In this document: positions 52,744-60,981 of the stretch, piece by piece | How positions within the stretch are numbered: position 1 is the first letter of the stretch | How the letters are laid out: each line of letters begins with the position of its first letter | DNA from: Bacillota bacterium | GTDB taxonomy: Bacteria > Bacillota > Sulfobacillia > Sulfobacillales > Sulfobacillaceae | Reading direction: 5' to 3' | NCBI GenBank assembly: GCA_026627385.1 | Contig: JAPNUR010000011.1 | Span: 25,386 to 89,385 of the forward strand | DNA: 64,000 bases | Notes under the pieces: generated by a model | The model's input: only the letters and a program-made list of their open reading frames with translations | What the model was told of the DNA's origin: nothing | The model's database searches: none | Made by a program: the position numbers and the translations under genes

Positions 52744-52772
52744 TTGTCTCACCGTCAGAGTCGTGATATGGT
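52744..52772 (+). promoter_or_regulatory. Promoter of bcp-nth-receiver operon
   Basis: TTGTCT (52744-52749), 17 bases, TATGGT (52767-52772), ending 40 bases before ATG 52812. Confidence 0.55.
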
Positions 52773-52811
52773 GCTTTACAACGTAACTGACGCATGGAAG
52801 GGGGCAGCACG

Positions 52812-53282
52812 ATGGAGGAGGCACTCCTAGGCCAAGAAGCGCCGGATTTCACCTTGCCGGGGACGGATGGGCCCGTGCATTTAAAGGATCTACGCGGAAA
52901 AGTGGTGGTACTCTATTTTTACCCACGCGATAACACGCCTGGGTGCACCACGGAGGCTTGTGACTTTCGCGATGCATATCAGGAGTTGAGCTTAGATGGC
53001 GTGGTGGTGTTAGGGGTGAGCACCGACTCCTTGGCTAGCCATCAAAAATTCCGTGCCAAGCATCAATTGCCGTTTCCGCTGCTGTCGGACGAGGATGCGA
53101 CGGTGGCGCGCCAGTATGGGGTCTATAAGCAAAAGAATATGTACGGCAAGGTCACCTGGGGAATTGAACGCAGCACCTTTGTCATTGATGCGGATGGCAT
53201 CATTCGCCAAGTATATCGGAAAGTCCGGGTTCCAGGGCACGTGGAGGCCGTGCGCCGGGAAATTCAAAAGGTTCGCCTATGA
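52812..53282 (+). CDS. bcp: Peroxiredoxin, Bcp/PrxQ type
   Basis: A thiol peroxidase of 156 residues. The peroxidatic Cys sits in TPGCTTEACDF and the resolving Cys five residues on, the hallmark of PrxQ. FYPRDNTPG and the FPLLSDEDATVARQYGV segments fit. ATG 52812 follows GAAGGGGGC; ATG 52794 is upstream but less well placed. The stop overlaps the endonuclease III start by four bases, linking oxidative stress defence and base excision repair. Confidence 0.95.
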   Translation: MEEALLGQEAPDFTLPGTDGPVHLKDLRGKVVVLYFYPRDNTPGCTTEACDFRDAYQELSLDGVVVLGVSTDSLASHQKFRAKHQLPFPLLSDEDATVARQYGVYKQKNMYGKVTWGIERSTFVIDADGIIRQVYRKVRVPGHVEAVRREIQKVRL

Positions 53283-53938
53283 GAAATCGCGTGCGGCGCG
53301 TGTTGGCTCATCTTGCAAGAGCGTATCCCAATGCGGCGACCGAGCTTCACTATCACACCCCGTTTCAACTTTTGGTGGCCACCATGTTATCGGCCCAGTG
53401 CACCGATCGGCGCGTGAACATGATTACTCCCCGCCTTTTTTCCCGTTATCCGGATGCAGCAGCTCTGGCGGCCGCAGACTTGGCCACTTTGGAAAATCTG
53501 ATTCGCGATTGCGGACTGTACCGGACCAAGGCAAAGAACATCAAACGTACCGCGGAACTCCTGGTGGAGCGACACCAAGGGGAAGTGCCGGCCGATCGCA
53601 ATCTCTTAATGGCCCTGCCAGGCGTAGGACGAAAAACCGCCAATGTGGTTATTGCTAATGCCTTTGGGCAGGATGCCATTGCCGTCGATACTCATGTGTT
53701 TCGGGTCACCCACCGATTGGGCTGGGCCGATGCCAAAGATGCGGACGGTACGGAACGCCAGTTAATGACCGTGATTCCGCGTGAAGAATGGTCTCAAGCC
53801 CACCATTGGCTCATATGGCATGGGCGGCGCGTGTGCACGGCGCGCAAGCCCGGGTGCAACGTCTGCTTCATTGCGAGCGACTGTCCGCGCATCGGGGTAG
53901 TTGACGCTGCCGGTGAAAGCGCGGTGAAATCCGGATGA
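53279..53938 (+). CDS. nth: Endonuclease III (DNA glycosylase/AP lyase)
   Basis: A base excision repair enzyme of 219 residues for oxidised pyrimidines. The helix-hairpin-helix LPGVGRKTA with catalytic Lys, the catalytic Asp in AVDTHVFRV, and the 4Fe-4S loop Cys-x6-Cys-x2-Cys-x5-Cys (CTARKPGCNVCFIASDC) are all present. It overlaps the preceding bcp and the following receiver-like gene by four bases each, so the three form a tightly coupled operon. Confidence 0.97.
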   Translation: MRNRVRRVLAHLARAYPNAATELHYHTPFQLLVATMLSAQCTDRRVNMITPRLFSRYPDAAALAAADLATLENLIRDCGLYRTKAKNIKRTAELLVERHQGEVPADRNLLMALPGVGRKTANVVIANAFGQDAIAVDTHVFRVTHRLGWADAKDADGTERQLMTVIPREEWSQAHHWLIWHGRRVCTARKPGCNVCFIASDCPRIGVVDAAGESAVKSG

Positions 53939-54267
53939 TTGTGGTGCTCGAGGACAACTTGATGTTCAGCCTTGCCATGCAAGAAATCGCCACCGCTTTA
54001 GGAGAATCGGTTGAGGTGGTCGGCACGCCCCAGGCACTGGTTGAGGCGGTGCGCCGTCCGGATATCACGGGCGTGGTGCTGGATATGCGGCTTGTGTCCG
54101 ATGAGGTATGGCCGCATCTTTCTCCCACCATTCCGCTGGCAGCGTTTGGTCCCCATGTAGAAGGAGCGCAATTTGCGCGCATGCGGGAGCATGGCATTCG
54201 CGACGTATGGCCTCATTCTCGCCTGCGCGAACGGTTTAGCGAATGGGTGCAGCGGATACGCGGCTAA
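53935..54267 (+). CDS. Receiver-like small protein
   Basis: A 110-residue stand-alone protein with a response-regulator-like pattern: VVLEDN at the N-terminus for the acidic pair and GVVLDMRL with the phosphoacceptor-like Asp. The expected Thr/Ser and Lys switch residues are not clear, so it may be degenerate. No output domain is present. It overlaps nth by four bases and probably depends on that operon's promoter. The function is unknown. Confidence 0.6.
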   Translation: MIVVLEDNLMFSLAMQEIATALGESVEVVGTPQALVEAVRRPDITGVVLDMRLVSDEVWPHLSPTIPLAAFGPHVEGAQFARMREHGIRDVWPHSRLRERFSEWVQRIRG

Positions 54268-54314
54268 TTCTGTTCTAGACTCGCATCGCGTACGATAGAG
54301 ATGGGGTGATGCCC

Positions 54315-55181
54315 ATGAATATCGTGGTGTTAAGCGGCGGCGGACTCTGGGCGGCAGCGGGCATTGGCATGGTGGAAGCATTGACCGAGATGGGGGTGCC
54401 CATTGACGGTTACGTAGGGTCCTCGGCTGGCGCTGTGGTGGGCGCACTGTTAGCTTGCGGGTATGCCCCGGACCGATTGCGGCAGGTGGCTTTGTCCTTT
54501 CGCGCCCGCGACGTGCGGGTCGACTGGGCCGCGTGGCTGTCCAGCTTGTTGCGGGGGCGGTGGCCGCTGTCGTTGCTCAGGGTCGCTCAGCTGACCCGCC
54601 GCCTCGATCCCTATTTCACCGGGCGCAACTGGTCCACCCTGGTCCGACCTTTGTGGGTAGTGACCACGTCATTAACTCGGCGGCAAGCGGTCGTCTTCGG
54701 ATCGGCCGTGCCGGGGCGTTACGATTGGGGCTATCGCCTTCATTTAGCCTGGGCGCATCAAGCGCTAGACTTAAGAACAGCACTCATGGCGTCGATGGCC
54801 GTGCCGGGGCTATTTCCCCCGGTCACGGATGGGCATGAATGGCTAGTGGATGGAGGCGTGGTGGACGATTATCCAGTCGACGTGGCGTTCTGGGCGGGGG
54901 CTACGCATATCATTGGACTCTGGGTCGACGAGAAACCGGAGTGGTCCATGCCGCCACGCGCTCACGTCGGGCATGTGGTAGGGGCGGGATTGACGACCAT
55001 GCTTCGCGAGCTGTCGGTGGTGCGTCAGCGACAAGTACCGGTGCCGCGAACCGACATCCGCGTGGAAATGGAAGGCGACCACCGCGTGTTTGACCGAGTG
55101 GCCGACATTATGGATTGGGGTTATGCGGCAACCCAGGCGCGAGGCCGCGAAATTTTAGCTGGCGTCGATCGGCGGGCCTAG
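54315..55181 (+). CDS. Patatin-like phospholipase (RssA type)
   Basis: A bacterial patatin of 288 residues with a Ser-Asp dyad. The oxyanion loop is LSGGGLWAAAGIG, the nucleophile elbow GSSAGAV and the Asp motif VDGGVVDDYP. It hydrolyses phospholipids or acyl esters; the bacterial role is poorly known. The ATG at 54315 is chosen after GGGGTG; ATG 54309 and GTG 54306 are possible. It is on the same strand as the bcp-nth group after a gap of 47 bases. Confidence 0.88.
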   Translation: MNIVVLSGGGLWAAAGIGMVEALTEMGVPIDGYVGSSAGAVVGALLACGYAPDRLRQVALSFRARDVRVDWAAWLSSLLRGRWPLSLLRVAQLTRRLDPYFTGRNWSTLVRPLWVVTTSLTRRQAVVFGSAVPGRYDWGYRLHLAWAHQALDLRTALMASMAVPGLFPPVTDGHEWLVDGGVVDDYPVDVAFWAGATHIIGLWVDEKPEWSMPPRAHVGHVVGAGLTTMLRELSVVRQRQVPVPRTDIRVEMEGDHRVFDRVADIMDWGYAATQARGREILAGVDRRA

Positions 55182-55189
55182 CTACGATC

Positions 55190-55654
55190 TTAGGAATCGC
55201 CCGACTGATGATGATGTGACGGATCCCCATGATGCGAGGGATGGTGTGGATCGTGGGCCGGGCTCTCCTTTTGCGCCTCTGAGGCATTCAGATGCGCATT
55301 AATGGTCAGCGCCACCATTTGATTCTGTTGTGTGACCACGTTGGCCGTGATCCATAAATGACCGCTGTTGATGGCCGATGCGAGACTTCCGGCCGAACCT
55401 TCGGCTTCAAAGCTGACGCGCGTGGTGGCCGTGACGTCGATGCTCACGGTTTGTCCGCTTGGTGTTTTAAGGGTAATATCCCCGGGAATCATGGGTAGAC
55501 CGTTTGATTCATAAATACCGCGAATCACGTGATGAGTGCCGTCGAAACCGTGGTCATGGGCATGGTGGCCGTCAGCCAAGGCAAGGCCAGAAACCCCAAT
55601 CGCGGCGGCCATAGCGGCAGCCCAAATGACTGTCCGGTTAAGCATTGTGGTCAT
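55190..55654 (-). CDS. Secreted His-rich protein, DUF5666-like
   Basis: A 154-residue protein with signal peptide (LNRTVIWAAAMAAAIGVSG, cleaved after the Ala-rich end) and two His-rich ends: DGHHAHDHGFDGTHH just after cleavage and DPHHPSHHGDPSHHH at the C-terminus. The middle, ITLKTPSGQTVSIDVTATTR, has an OB-fold-like strand pattern. Metal binding (Ni, Zn, Cu) is likely from composition. ATG 55654 has GGAGGAG ten bases upstream; the longer frame to 55819 is not supported. It converges with the patatin gene. Confidence 0.7.
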   Translation of the reverse strand: MTTMLNRTVIWAAAMAAAIGVSGLALADGHHAHDHGFDGTHHVIRGIYESNGLPMIPGDITLKTPSGQTVSIDVTATTRVSFEAEGSAGSLASAINSGHLWITANVVTQQNQMVALTINAHLNASEAQKESPAHDPHHPSHHGDPSHHHQSGDS

Positions 55655-55843
55655 GATGATCAATCTCCTCCAGAGAGATATCGCTCCTGTCAGGAGCGGT
55701 TGACGACATCCTTGTCTCGAGCCTTTTCGACTCTTATCCCGATCATTCGTGCCGCTCGCAGGGACTCCTCTTTTTAATGCCTCTTTTTTCGCGGTAAGGA
55801 CGATCGTGTCGTCTTGCAATCGTCAGATAACACAAAATGTTTG

Positions 55844-55872
55844 TTGACGGTAAACTCGGCGGTTTTTAGAAT
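55844..55872 (+). promoter_or_regulatory. Promoter of the glycine-riboswitch-controlled sda operon
   Basis: TTGACG (55844-55849), 17 bases, TAGAAT (55867-55872). Transcription should begin near 55879, just before the first aptamer. Confidence 0.75.
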
Positions 55873-55904
55873 AGGTCAGAGGACTCTTAAAGCAACGCAA
55901 TAAC

Positions 55905-56082
55905 GACGAATGAAGAAGGCCGGAGACATCCGTGTTGGATGATCCGAAGGAGCAACTGGCTCGGGTTGACGCCGACCAGGAATCTCTCAGGAGCCATGGA
56001 CGGCCTTTGGACGTACCTCTGGAAAGAACCGGATGATCCGGTAGCCGACGGTGTAAAACGCTCAGGCAAAGAGACAGAGACC
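55905..56082 (+). promoter_or_regulatory. Tandem glycine riboswitch
   Basis: Two glycine aptamers in series. Aptamer 1 has CCGAAGGAGCAACT (55943-55956) and AATCTCTCAGGA (55981-55992), almost word for word as in the Bacillus gcvT riboswitch. The linker CTCTGGAAAG (near 56018) is also as in that element. Aptamer 2 has GCCGACGGTGTAAAA (56044-56058) and GCTCAGGCAAAGAGACAGAG (56060-56079). CTCTG (56018) can pair with CAGAG (56075) to form the P1 stem of aptamer 2. It precedes the L-serine dehydratase genes and so lets glycine control serine breakdown. The outer ends are approximate. Confidence 0.92.
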
Positions 56083-56113
56083 ACGTCAACGGGCGAGGTC
56101 TCTATTGTTTTTT
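56076..56113 (+). terminator. Rho-independent terminator, riboswitch expression platform
   Basis: AGAGACC (56076-56082) pairs with GGTCTCT (56097-56103) across a 14-base loop, followed by ATTGTTTTTT. The 5' arm overlaps the P1 3' strand of aptamer 2, so glycine binding should stop the terminator forming: an ON switch. Confidence 0.85.
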
Positions 56114-56133
56114 CGACGGGGGAGGTGCTAGAG

Positions 56134-57054
56134 TTGTCGTTCACGCGTCTTGAGGAATTGGTGGAGTTGGCCGAAAGTCGCCATTTGCGGATTGCTGAAG
56201 TCATGATTATGCGAGAGCAAGCAGAGTCGGGTACTAGTGCTGGCGAGATTCTCGCCCGCATGGCGGACCAGTTTGCGGTGATGGAAGAGGCCGCGCGCCG
56301 CGGCGTGTCTAGCCCGTTGCCGTCGCGGGGTGGGCTCATTGGCGGTGAGGCCCACCAGTTATGGGAGGCGATCGCGTCACGGCCTACGTTGTTGGGGCCG
56401 GTGGCGTTCCGGGCCATGGCCTATGCGATGGGGGTCTCCGTCGTCAACGCAGCCATGGGGCGGATTGTGGCTACGCCCACCGCCGGGGCGGCGGGGATTT
56501 TACCTGGCGTCCTGGTGGCCCTCTTGGACACGGGGCAATTTACCCGCGAAGCCATGACGGAAGCCTTGTTGACAGCCGCGGCTCTGGGCCTGGTCATTGC
56601 TAACTCAGCCTCCATTGCAGGGGCTTCAGGGGGATGTCAGGCCGAAGTGGGTTCCGCAACGGCCATGACAGCCGGCACGGTCGTCGAGCTTTATGGGGGC
56701 AGCCCGAGGCAAGTGGTGGATGCGGTCGGCTTGGCGTTAACGAATTCATTGGGGCTCGTGTGCGATCCGGTGGCTGGCTTGGTCGAAGTCCCATGCCTGT
56801 ACCGCAACGGCCTCCATGCGGTCACGGCTCTTGCTGCCGCAGAGTGTGCGCTGGCCGGCGTTCGCCAGGTCATTCCACCTGATGAAGTGGTGGGGGCGAT
56901 GCGTGACATTGGCAATCAGTTGCCGCTGGCCTTGCGCGAGACGGGCATTGGCGGACTCGCGGGGACGCCTACCGGGCGGCGGTTGCGGCGTCAAATTCTG
57001 GGGGAGGACGATCATGGCAGTCGAGAGGGAACGGGGTCCCCTCAAATATCGTAG
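56134..57054 (+). CDS. sdaAA: L-serine dehydratase, alpha subunit
   Basis: The iron-sulfur subunit that, with the beta subunit, deaminates L-serine to pyruvate. Cluster-related cysteines are in ASGGCQAEVGSA, VCDPVAGLVEVPC and the EVPC end. The alpha subunit length (306 residues) is normal. TTG 56134 is preferred, eight bases after GGGGGAGG; the GTG at 56125 is inside that site. This start gives the SFTRLEELVELAE beginning similar to other SdaAA proteins. It overlaps sdaAB by 41 bases and is controlled by the riboswitch and terminator just upstream. Confidence 0.95.
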   Translation: MSFTRLEELVELAESRHLRIAEVMIMREQAESGTSAGEILARMADQFAVMEEAARRGVSSPLPSRGGLIGGEAHQLWEAIASRPTLLGPVAFRAMAYAMGVSVVNAAMGRIVATPTAGAAGILPGVLVALLDTGQFTREAMTEALLTAAALGLVIANSASIAGASGGCQAEVGSATAMTAGTVVELYGGSPRQVVDAVGLALTNSLGLVCDPVAGLVEVPCLYRNGLHAVTALAAAECALAGVRQVIPPDEVVGAMRDIGNQLPLALRETGIGGLAGTPTGRRLRRQILGEDDHGSREGTGSPQIS

Positions 57055-57712
57055 CGCGTTCGACATTATTGGTCCGGTCATGGTGGGCCCGTCCAGCTCT
57101 CATACGGCGGGCGCGCTGCGCATTGCTCGCGTAGCCCGTCAGCTCTTTGGCCAAGAACCCACCGCTGTTGAATTTCAGTTGATGGGATCGTTTGCCGAAA
57201 CGTATCGCGGCCATGGTACAGATCGGGCGTTAGTGGCGGGTATTCTGGGATTTTCCACCGATGACTTGCGGTTGCCCGAGTCGCTCGAATACGCCAAACA
57301 AATAGGCCTTCAGGTGATCTTACGCCTGGTGCATGACACGGCCTATCATCCCAACACGGTGCGAATCGTGAACCGATCTCAAGCACAGGAGGCCACCGAG
57401 GTGGTCGGCAGCTCTTTAGGGGGCGGCAAAATTGAGATTGCGGAAGTTGATGGGTTTCCCGTGCGCCTGTCGGGCGACCGGCCGGGCCTCATTCTTTGGC
57501 ATCGAGATCAGCCCGGGTTCCTGGCGGCGGTCTTAGGAAGGTTGGCTCAGCAAAACGTGAACGTGGCCCGGTTAACCCTCGATCGCACCCATCGCGGCGC
57601 TATGGCGTTGGCCGCCATCGAGTTGGATGAAGCCCTAGCGGAACCTTCCACGGAATTGTGGGCCCCGGTTCAGCAACTGGTGATCAAACACCGTTGGCTA
57701 ACGCCAGTGTGA
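57014..57712 (+). CDS. sdaAB: L-serine dehydratase, beta subunit
   Basis: A 232-residue partner subunit. GPSSSHTAGALRIARVAR is the conserved block of the catalytic domain. The C-terminus (from about residue 150) is an ACT domain (LILWHRDQPGFLAAVLGRL, then AQQNVNVARLTL) that binds L-serine or another amino acid as an effector. ATG 57014 has GGGGAGG six bases upstream and sits inside the alpha-subunit gene. The pair forms one transcript under the glycine riboswitch. Confidence 0.95.
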   Translation: MAVERERGPLKYRSAFDIIGPVMVGPSSSHTAGALRIARVARQLFGQEPTAVEFQLMGSFAETYRGHGTDRALVAGILGFSTDDLRLPESLEYAKQIGLQVILRLVHDTAYHPNTVRIVNRSQAQEATEVVGSSLGGGKIEIAEVDGFPVRLSGDRPGLILWHRDQPGFLAAVLGRLAQQNVNVARLTLDRTHRGAMALAAIELDEALAEPSTELWAPVQQLVIKHRWLTPV

Positions 57713-57886
57713 CGGAGAGCGCCGGATAACTGCGTCGTGCGCCAAAGTCGCCAGACTAGTCAAGAGATGCACGCCTATCCTAAAATGAAGGCACGGCGCT
57801 TTCATGACACGAGAGGATCGATATTGCCGGTGTGGCGGGACAGGGTCTCAGGGGATCCGTTCGTGCCACCAAAAGGACGACGAATC

Positions 57887-59107
57887 ATGGTTATGCAGCA
57901 AGACTCGCATCGGGAATTGCCATGGATTGCCGTCATGAGAACCGTGGTGCGGTACGGCAGCGTGCTCGTCGTGTTTATCGGCTACTTTGACCAGCCGCAA
58001 TTGCCCTGGCCACGAATGACGAGCGTCCTGTTACTGGTTTGGGCTCTTTTGGCCGCGTTTCAAGATCAGGTGGACACCACTCGCCAGCAGTGGTTGGCGT
58101 TGGAAGCCTTGGGGGCAATGGATGTCTTTGTGCTGGGGCTTTTGGTCCACGATGCGGGTTGGTTTTGGATTTTGTTCCTAGTGTCCGCTTTTCACGTAGG
58201 CTTGGTGGTGCCGATTCGACGGGGCGCCTGGTTCCTGGGCTTTTTGTTCCTTTTGCGTCTGATTGATCTGTTATCCATCCGGGATTTGACCTGGGCTGTA
58301 ACGGTGCAAGCGTTGGTGACAACGGTTTGGCTGCTCTTGATCTTGTCGGGCGTCGGCTACGTGCTCGCCCGGCAAATTGAGGAAAAGCAGGATTTGGAGA
58401 ATCTGACCCAAGCGCTTGACCGCTCGCATCGCCAGCTGACCGACGCCTATCACCAACTGGCAGTCTATTCCGCCCGCATCGAAGAAACGGCGGCGCTAAA
58501 TGAACGGACGCGTATCGCCCGGGAGATGCATGATGCACTGGGGCACACGATGGTGGGGCTGACGATCCAGTTAGAGGCCGCGAACCGGCTCTTGACGCGA
58601 GACACGGAACGCGCACAGGCCCATCTGCAACAGGCGCTGGAATTGGCGAAGGCGGCAACCCTGGAGGTGCGTCATGCGGTTCGCGCCTTACGACCGCCAA
58701 AGCTCATCCGAGGGCAACTGACGTTTGCCGTGGCGCGCTTGGTCGACGACTTTCAGGCGTTGACGGGTGTTAACGTGGAACTCATTGTTGGGTCGGGCGG
58801 CTATGAATTGTCTGATGCTAGTGAAATCGCGATTTACCGCGGTGTGCAAGAAGCCTTGACCAACGCCCATAATCACGGACAAGCCACGCGAGTGGTGGTA
58901 CACCTGAAGAGCGGAGCGCGTGGCGTTGCGGTGCGCATCAAGGACGACGGGCGCGGCACTGACGGGCTCCTGTCCGAGATGGCTGGCTTGGGCTTAGAGG
59001 GGATTCGCCACCGGGTCCGCGATGCAGGCGGCATCGTGCGGTTTCGCTCCAGGTTGCAGGCGGGTTTCGTGGTCTTAATGGTCCTGCCCCGTGGGGGGGC
59101 GGATTAG
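57887..59107 (+). CDS. NarL-type sensor histidine kinase
   Basis: A membrane-bound kinase of 406 residues. Residues about 20-165 hold five or six hydrophobic helices with almost no extracytoplasmic domain, then a coiled-coil linker. HisKA_3 is visible as ERTRIAREMHDALGHTMVGL with phosphoacceptor His near residue 214, and the ATPase domain has QEALTNAHNHG (N box) and KDDGRGTDG (G box). The ATG at 57887 follows AAAAGGACGA. The response regulator follows 48 bases on. It senses perhaps a membrane or intramembrane signal; the target is unknown. Confidence 0.92.
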   Translation: MVMQQDSHRELPWIAVMRTVVRYGSVLVVFIGYFDQPQLPWPRMTSVLLLVWALLAAFQDQVDTTRQQWLALEALGAMDVFVLGLLVHDAGWFWILFLVSAFHVGLVVPIRRGAWFLGFLFLLRLIDLLSIRDLTWAVTVQALVTTVWLLLILSGVGYVLARQIEEKQDLENLTQALDRSHRQLTDAYHQLAVYSARIEETAALNERTRIAREMHDALGHTMVGLTIQLEAANRLLTRDTERAQAHLQQALELAKAATLEVRHAVRALRPPKLIRGQLTFAVARLVDDFQALTGVNVELIVGSGGYELSDASEIAIYRGVQEALTNAHNHGQATRVVVHLKSGARGVAVRIKDDGRGTDGLLSEMAGLGLEGIRHRVRDAGGIVRFRSRLQAGFVVLMVLPRGGAD

Positions 59108-59155
59108 CGCGAGTTGTGGTCGGGACTAAGCCGAAAGTTTAAGGGGGGAGACGAT

Positions 59156-59890
59156 ATGGGCGTCATTCGAGTGATGATCGTCGATGATCAGGCCTTAATC
59201 CGTCATGGCATCCAGAGTATTCTCGAATGCGAGCCGGATATGGCCGTGGTGGCCACTGCCGCTAATGGGCTGGAAGCGGTCGAAGCGGCGCGAACGGCGA
59301 AACCCGACGTCATTTTAATGGATTTGCACATGCCGGTTTTAGATGGGGTTGCGAGTACCCAACGCATCCTCCGTGAGTCGCCTGACACGAAAATTATCGT
59401 CCTGACTGTATTTGACGACGACAACTCCATTTTCGAGGGGGTGTTGTCTGGCGCAGCAGGCTACCTCATGAAGGATGTCTCGGCCGACGAGTTAATTAAA
59501 GCAGTGCGGGCGGTGGTGCAGGGCGGGGCGATTATGACGCCGACGGTGGCGTTAAAGGTGTTGCGCCAGTTTGGCGAATTGGCCAAAGAAAGAGGGGCAA
59601 ATGTGGAAACCCCCCATGCGGCTCCTAGCCCGGCCGAATCGCCGGAGGGAAGTTTCGGCTTGACGCGGCGCGAATGGGACATCTTAACCTGTTTGGCCGA
59701 AGGGATGACTAACAAGGAAATTGCCGCGACCCTCCATATTGCCGATGGCACCGTCAAGAATCACATTTGTCACATCTTTGACAAGTTGCAACTGCGGGAT
59801 CGCACCCAAGCGGCTGTCTTTGCCGTGCGCCACCGACCCGTGCACCGTCCAACCCCGTCGGAGGCTTCGACCGCGGGCGGCGAGCGGTAA
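59156..59890 (+). CDS. NarL/LuxR-type response regulator
   Basis: A 244-residue regulator: receiver domain with IVDDQALIRHGI, phosphoacceptor Asp near residue 55 in VILMDLHMP and Lys in LMKDVSADE; a linker; and a C-terminal LuxR helix-turn-helix (LTRREWDILTCLAEGMTNKE, then IAATLHIADGTVKNHI). ATG 59156 follows GGGGGAG. It pairs with the kinase just upstream. The likely regulated genes may include the kinase-like and flavoenzyme genes that follow; no binding site consensus is known. Confidence 0.94.
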   Translation: MGVIRVMIVDDQALIRHGIQSILECEPDMAVVATAANGLEAVEAARTAKPDVILMDLHMPVLDGVASTQRILRESPDTKIIVLTVFDDDNSIFEGVLSGAAGYLMKDVSADELIKAVRAVVQGGAIMTPTVALKVLRQFGELAKERGANVETPHAAPSPAESPEGSFGLTRREWDILTCLAEGMTNKEIAATLHIADGTVKNHICHIFDKLQLRDRTQAAVFAVRHRPVHRPTPSEASTAGGER

Positions 59891-59922
59891 TATGGCGAAC
59901 TAGAGCACGACCTTTTGGGATA

Positions 59923-59942
59923 GGGAAAATAGTCTATTTCCC
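59923..59942. repeat. Inverted repeat upstream of phosphotransferase gene
   Basis: GGGAAA pairs with TTTCCC, and the core AAATAGTCTATTT (59927-59939) is a perfect 13-base palindrome. No T-run follows, so an operator is as likely as a terminator. A candidate promoter (TGGACA at 59945, TAATAC at 59966) lies just after it. Confidence 0.45.
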
Positions 59943-60014
59943 CGTGGACAGCGGCCGTGTACAGTTAATACTGAGCTACTCAGCGGATCTATGGGAAGGG
60001 CTATGGAGGCATTT

Positions 60015-60968
60015 ATGGCCACCTATCCACATGAGCATCTGGATCACGTATTGCGCAGGGCGATTCCCGAATGGGAGGCCCACTCCATCCTCTTGGCTCG
60101 GCTAGACGGAGGTCTCACCAATCATAATTACTCTGCCACGGTGGGGCCGTCGCGCTTCTTCGTGCGCGTCGGGGCTGCGGAAGCGAACGCGTTAGGCATC
60201 GATCGGGATCAGGAACACCAGGCCAGCCAGACTGCTGCGCGTCTCGGTGTTGCACCCGCGGTGCGGTACTATGTGCCTGAGGAACGGCTCATGGTTCTGG
60301 ATTATGTGCCAGGCCGTGCCTTAACGCCAGAGGACTTTCAGGAGCCTTTGCGCATCCGCCAGGTGGCAGACCTTCTCAAACGTGTCCACCAATCGCTACC
60401 GGCGCTGAAGCCCTTTTCGGTGTTTGACGTCGTGCACCGTTATTGGCACCAGGTGAACGGGAAGGACCGGGCCCTGGGTGAACGGTTGAAAATGGCATTA
60501 ACCCTGGCAGACACGATTCGGGCAACCATCCCCGGTAAGCCGTATGGGCTATGTCACAACGATTTGTTGGCCGCGAACTTTATTTGGGAGGCGGAGCGCG
60601 ACCGATTGTGGCTGGTCGACTGGGAATATGCGGGCCTCGGGTCCGCTTACTTCGATTTAGGTAATTTCGCGGCAAACCAAGAGCTGTCTTTAGAAGCGGA
60701 AACGGAGTTAGCGGCACTCTACTTTGGTGTTCAGAATCTCCCGACCGAGGTGGCGCGCATTCACCTCATGCGCGTCATGTCGAACGTGCGTGAGGCGTTG
60801 TGGGGATTTGTTCAACATTTGGTGTCACCCTTGGATTATGATTTCAAGGCGTATGGCCTAAGGCATTGGCAACGGGTCGAACAGGCGGTGACGGGTCCAG
60901 CGGTAGACGAAGCGCTGAAGGTGTTATCTTCGCCGCGCTCGCCCCGAGGTTTCTCATACAACGGATAA
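60015..60968 (+). CDS. Aminoglycoside/choline-kinase-like phosphotransferase
   Basis: A 317-residue protein-kinase-like phosphotransferase. The catalytic loop is CHNDLLAANFIW (HxDxxxxN) and the metal-binding Asp is in LWLVDWEYAG (DxE of the choline/ethanolamine kinase kind). The N-terminal part has GGLTNHNYSATV and RVGAAEANALGIDR, a nucleotide loop typical of choline and LicA-type kinases. ATG 60015 has GGAGG five bases upstream; ATG 60003 and 59991 are alternatives. It is followed after 13 bases by a sarcosine/dimethylglycine dehydrogenase-like gene, so choline or a methylated amine is a possible substrate. Confidence 0.87.
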   Translation: MATYPHEHLDHVLRRAIPEWEAHSILLARLDGGLTNHNYSATVGPSRFFVRVGAAEANALGIDRDQEHQASQTAARLGVAPAVRYYVPEERLMVLDYVPGRALTPEDFQEPLRIRQVADLLKRVHQSLPALKPFSVFDVVHRYWHQVNGKDRALGERLKMALTLADTIRATIPGKPYGLCHNDLLAANFIWEAERDRLWLVDWEYAGLGSAYFDLGNFAANQELSLEAETELAALYFGVQNLPTEVARIHLMRVMSNVREALWGFVQHLVSPLDYDFKAYGLRHWQRVEQAVTGPAVDEALKVLSSPRSPRGFSYNG

Positions 60969-60981
60969 AGGTGGATGACGG

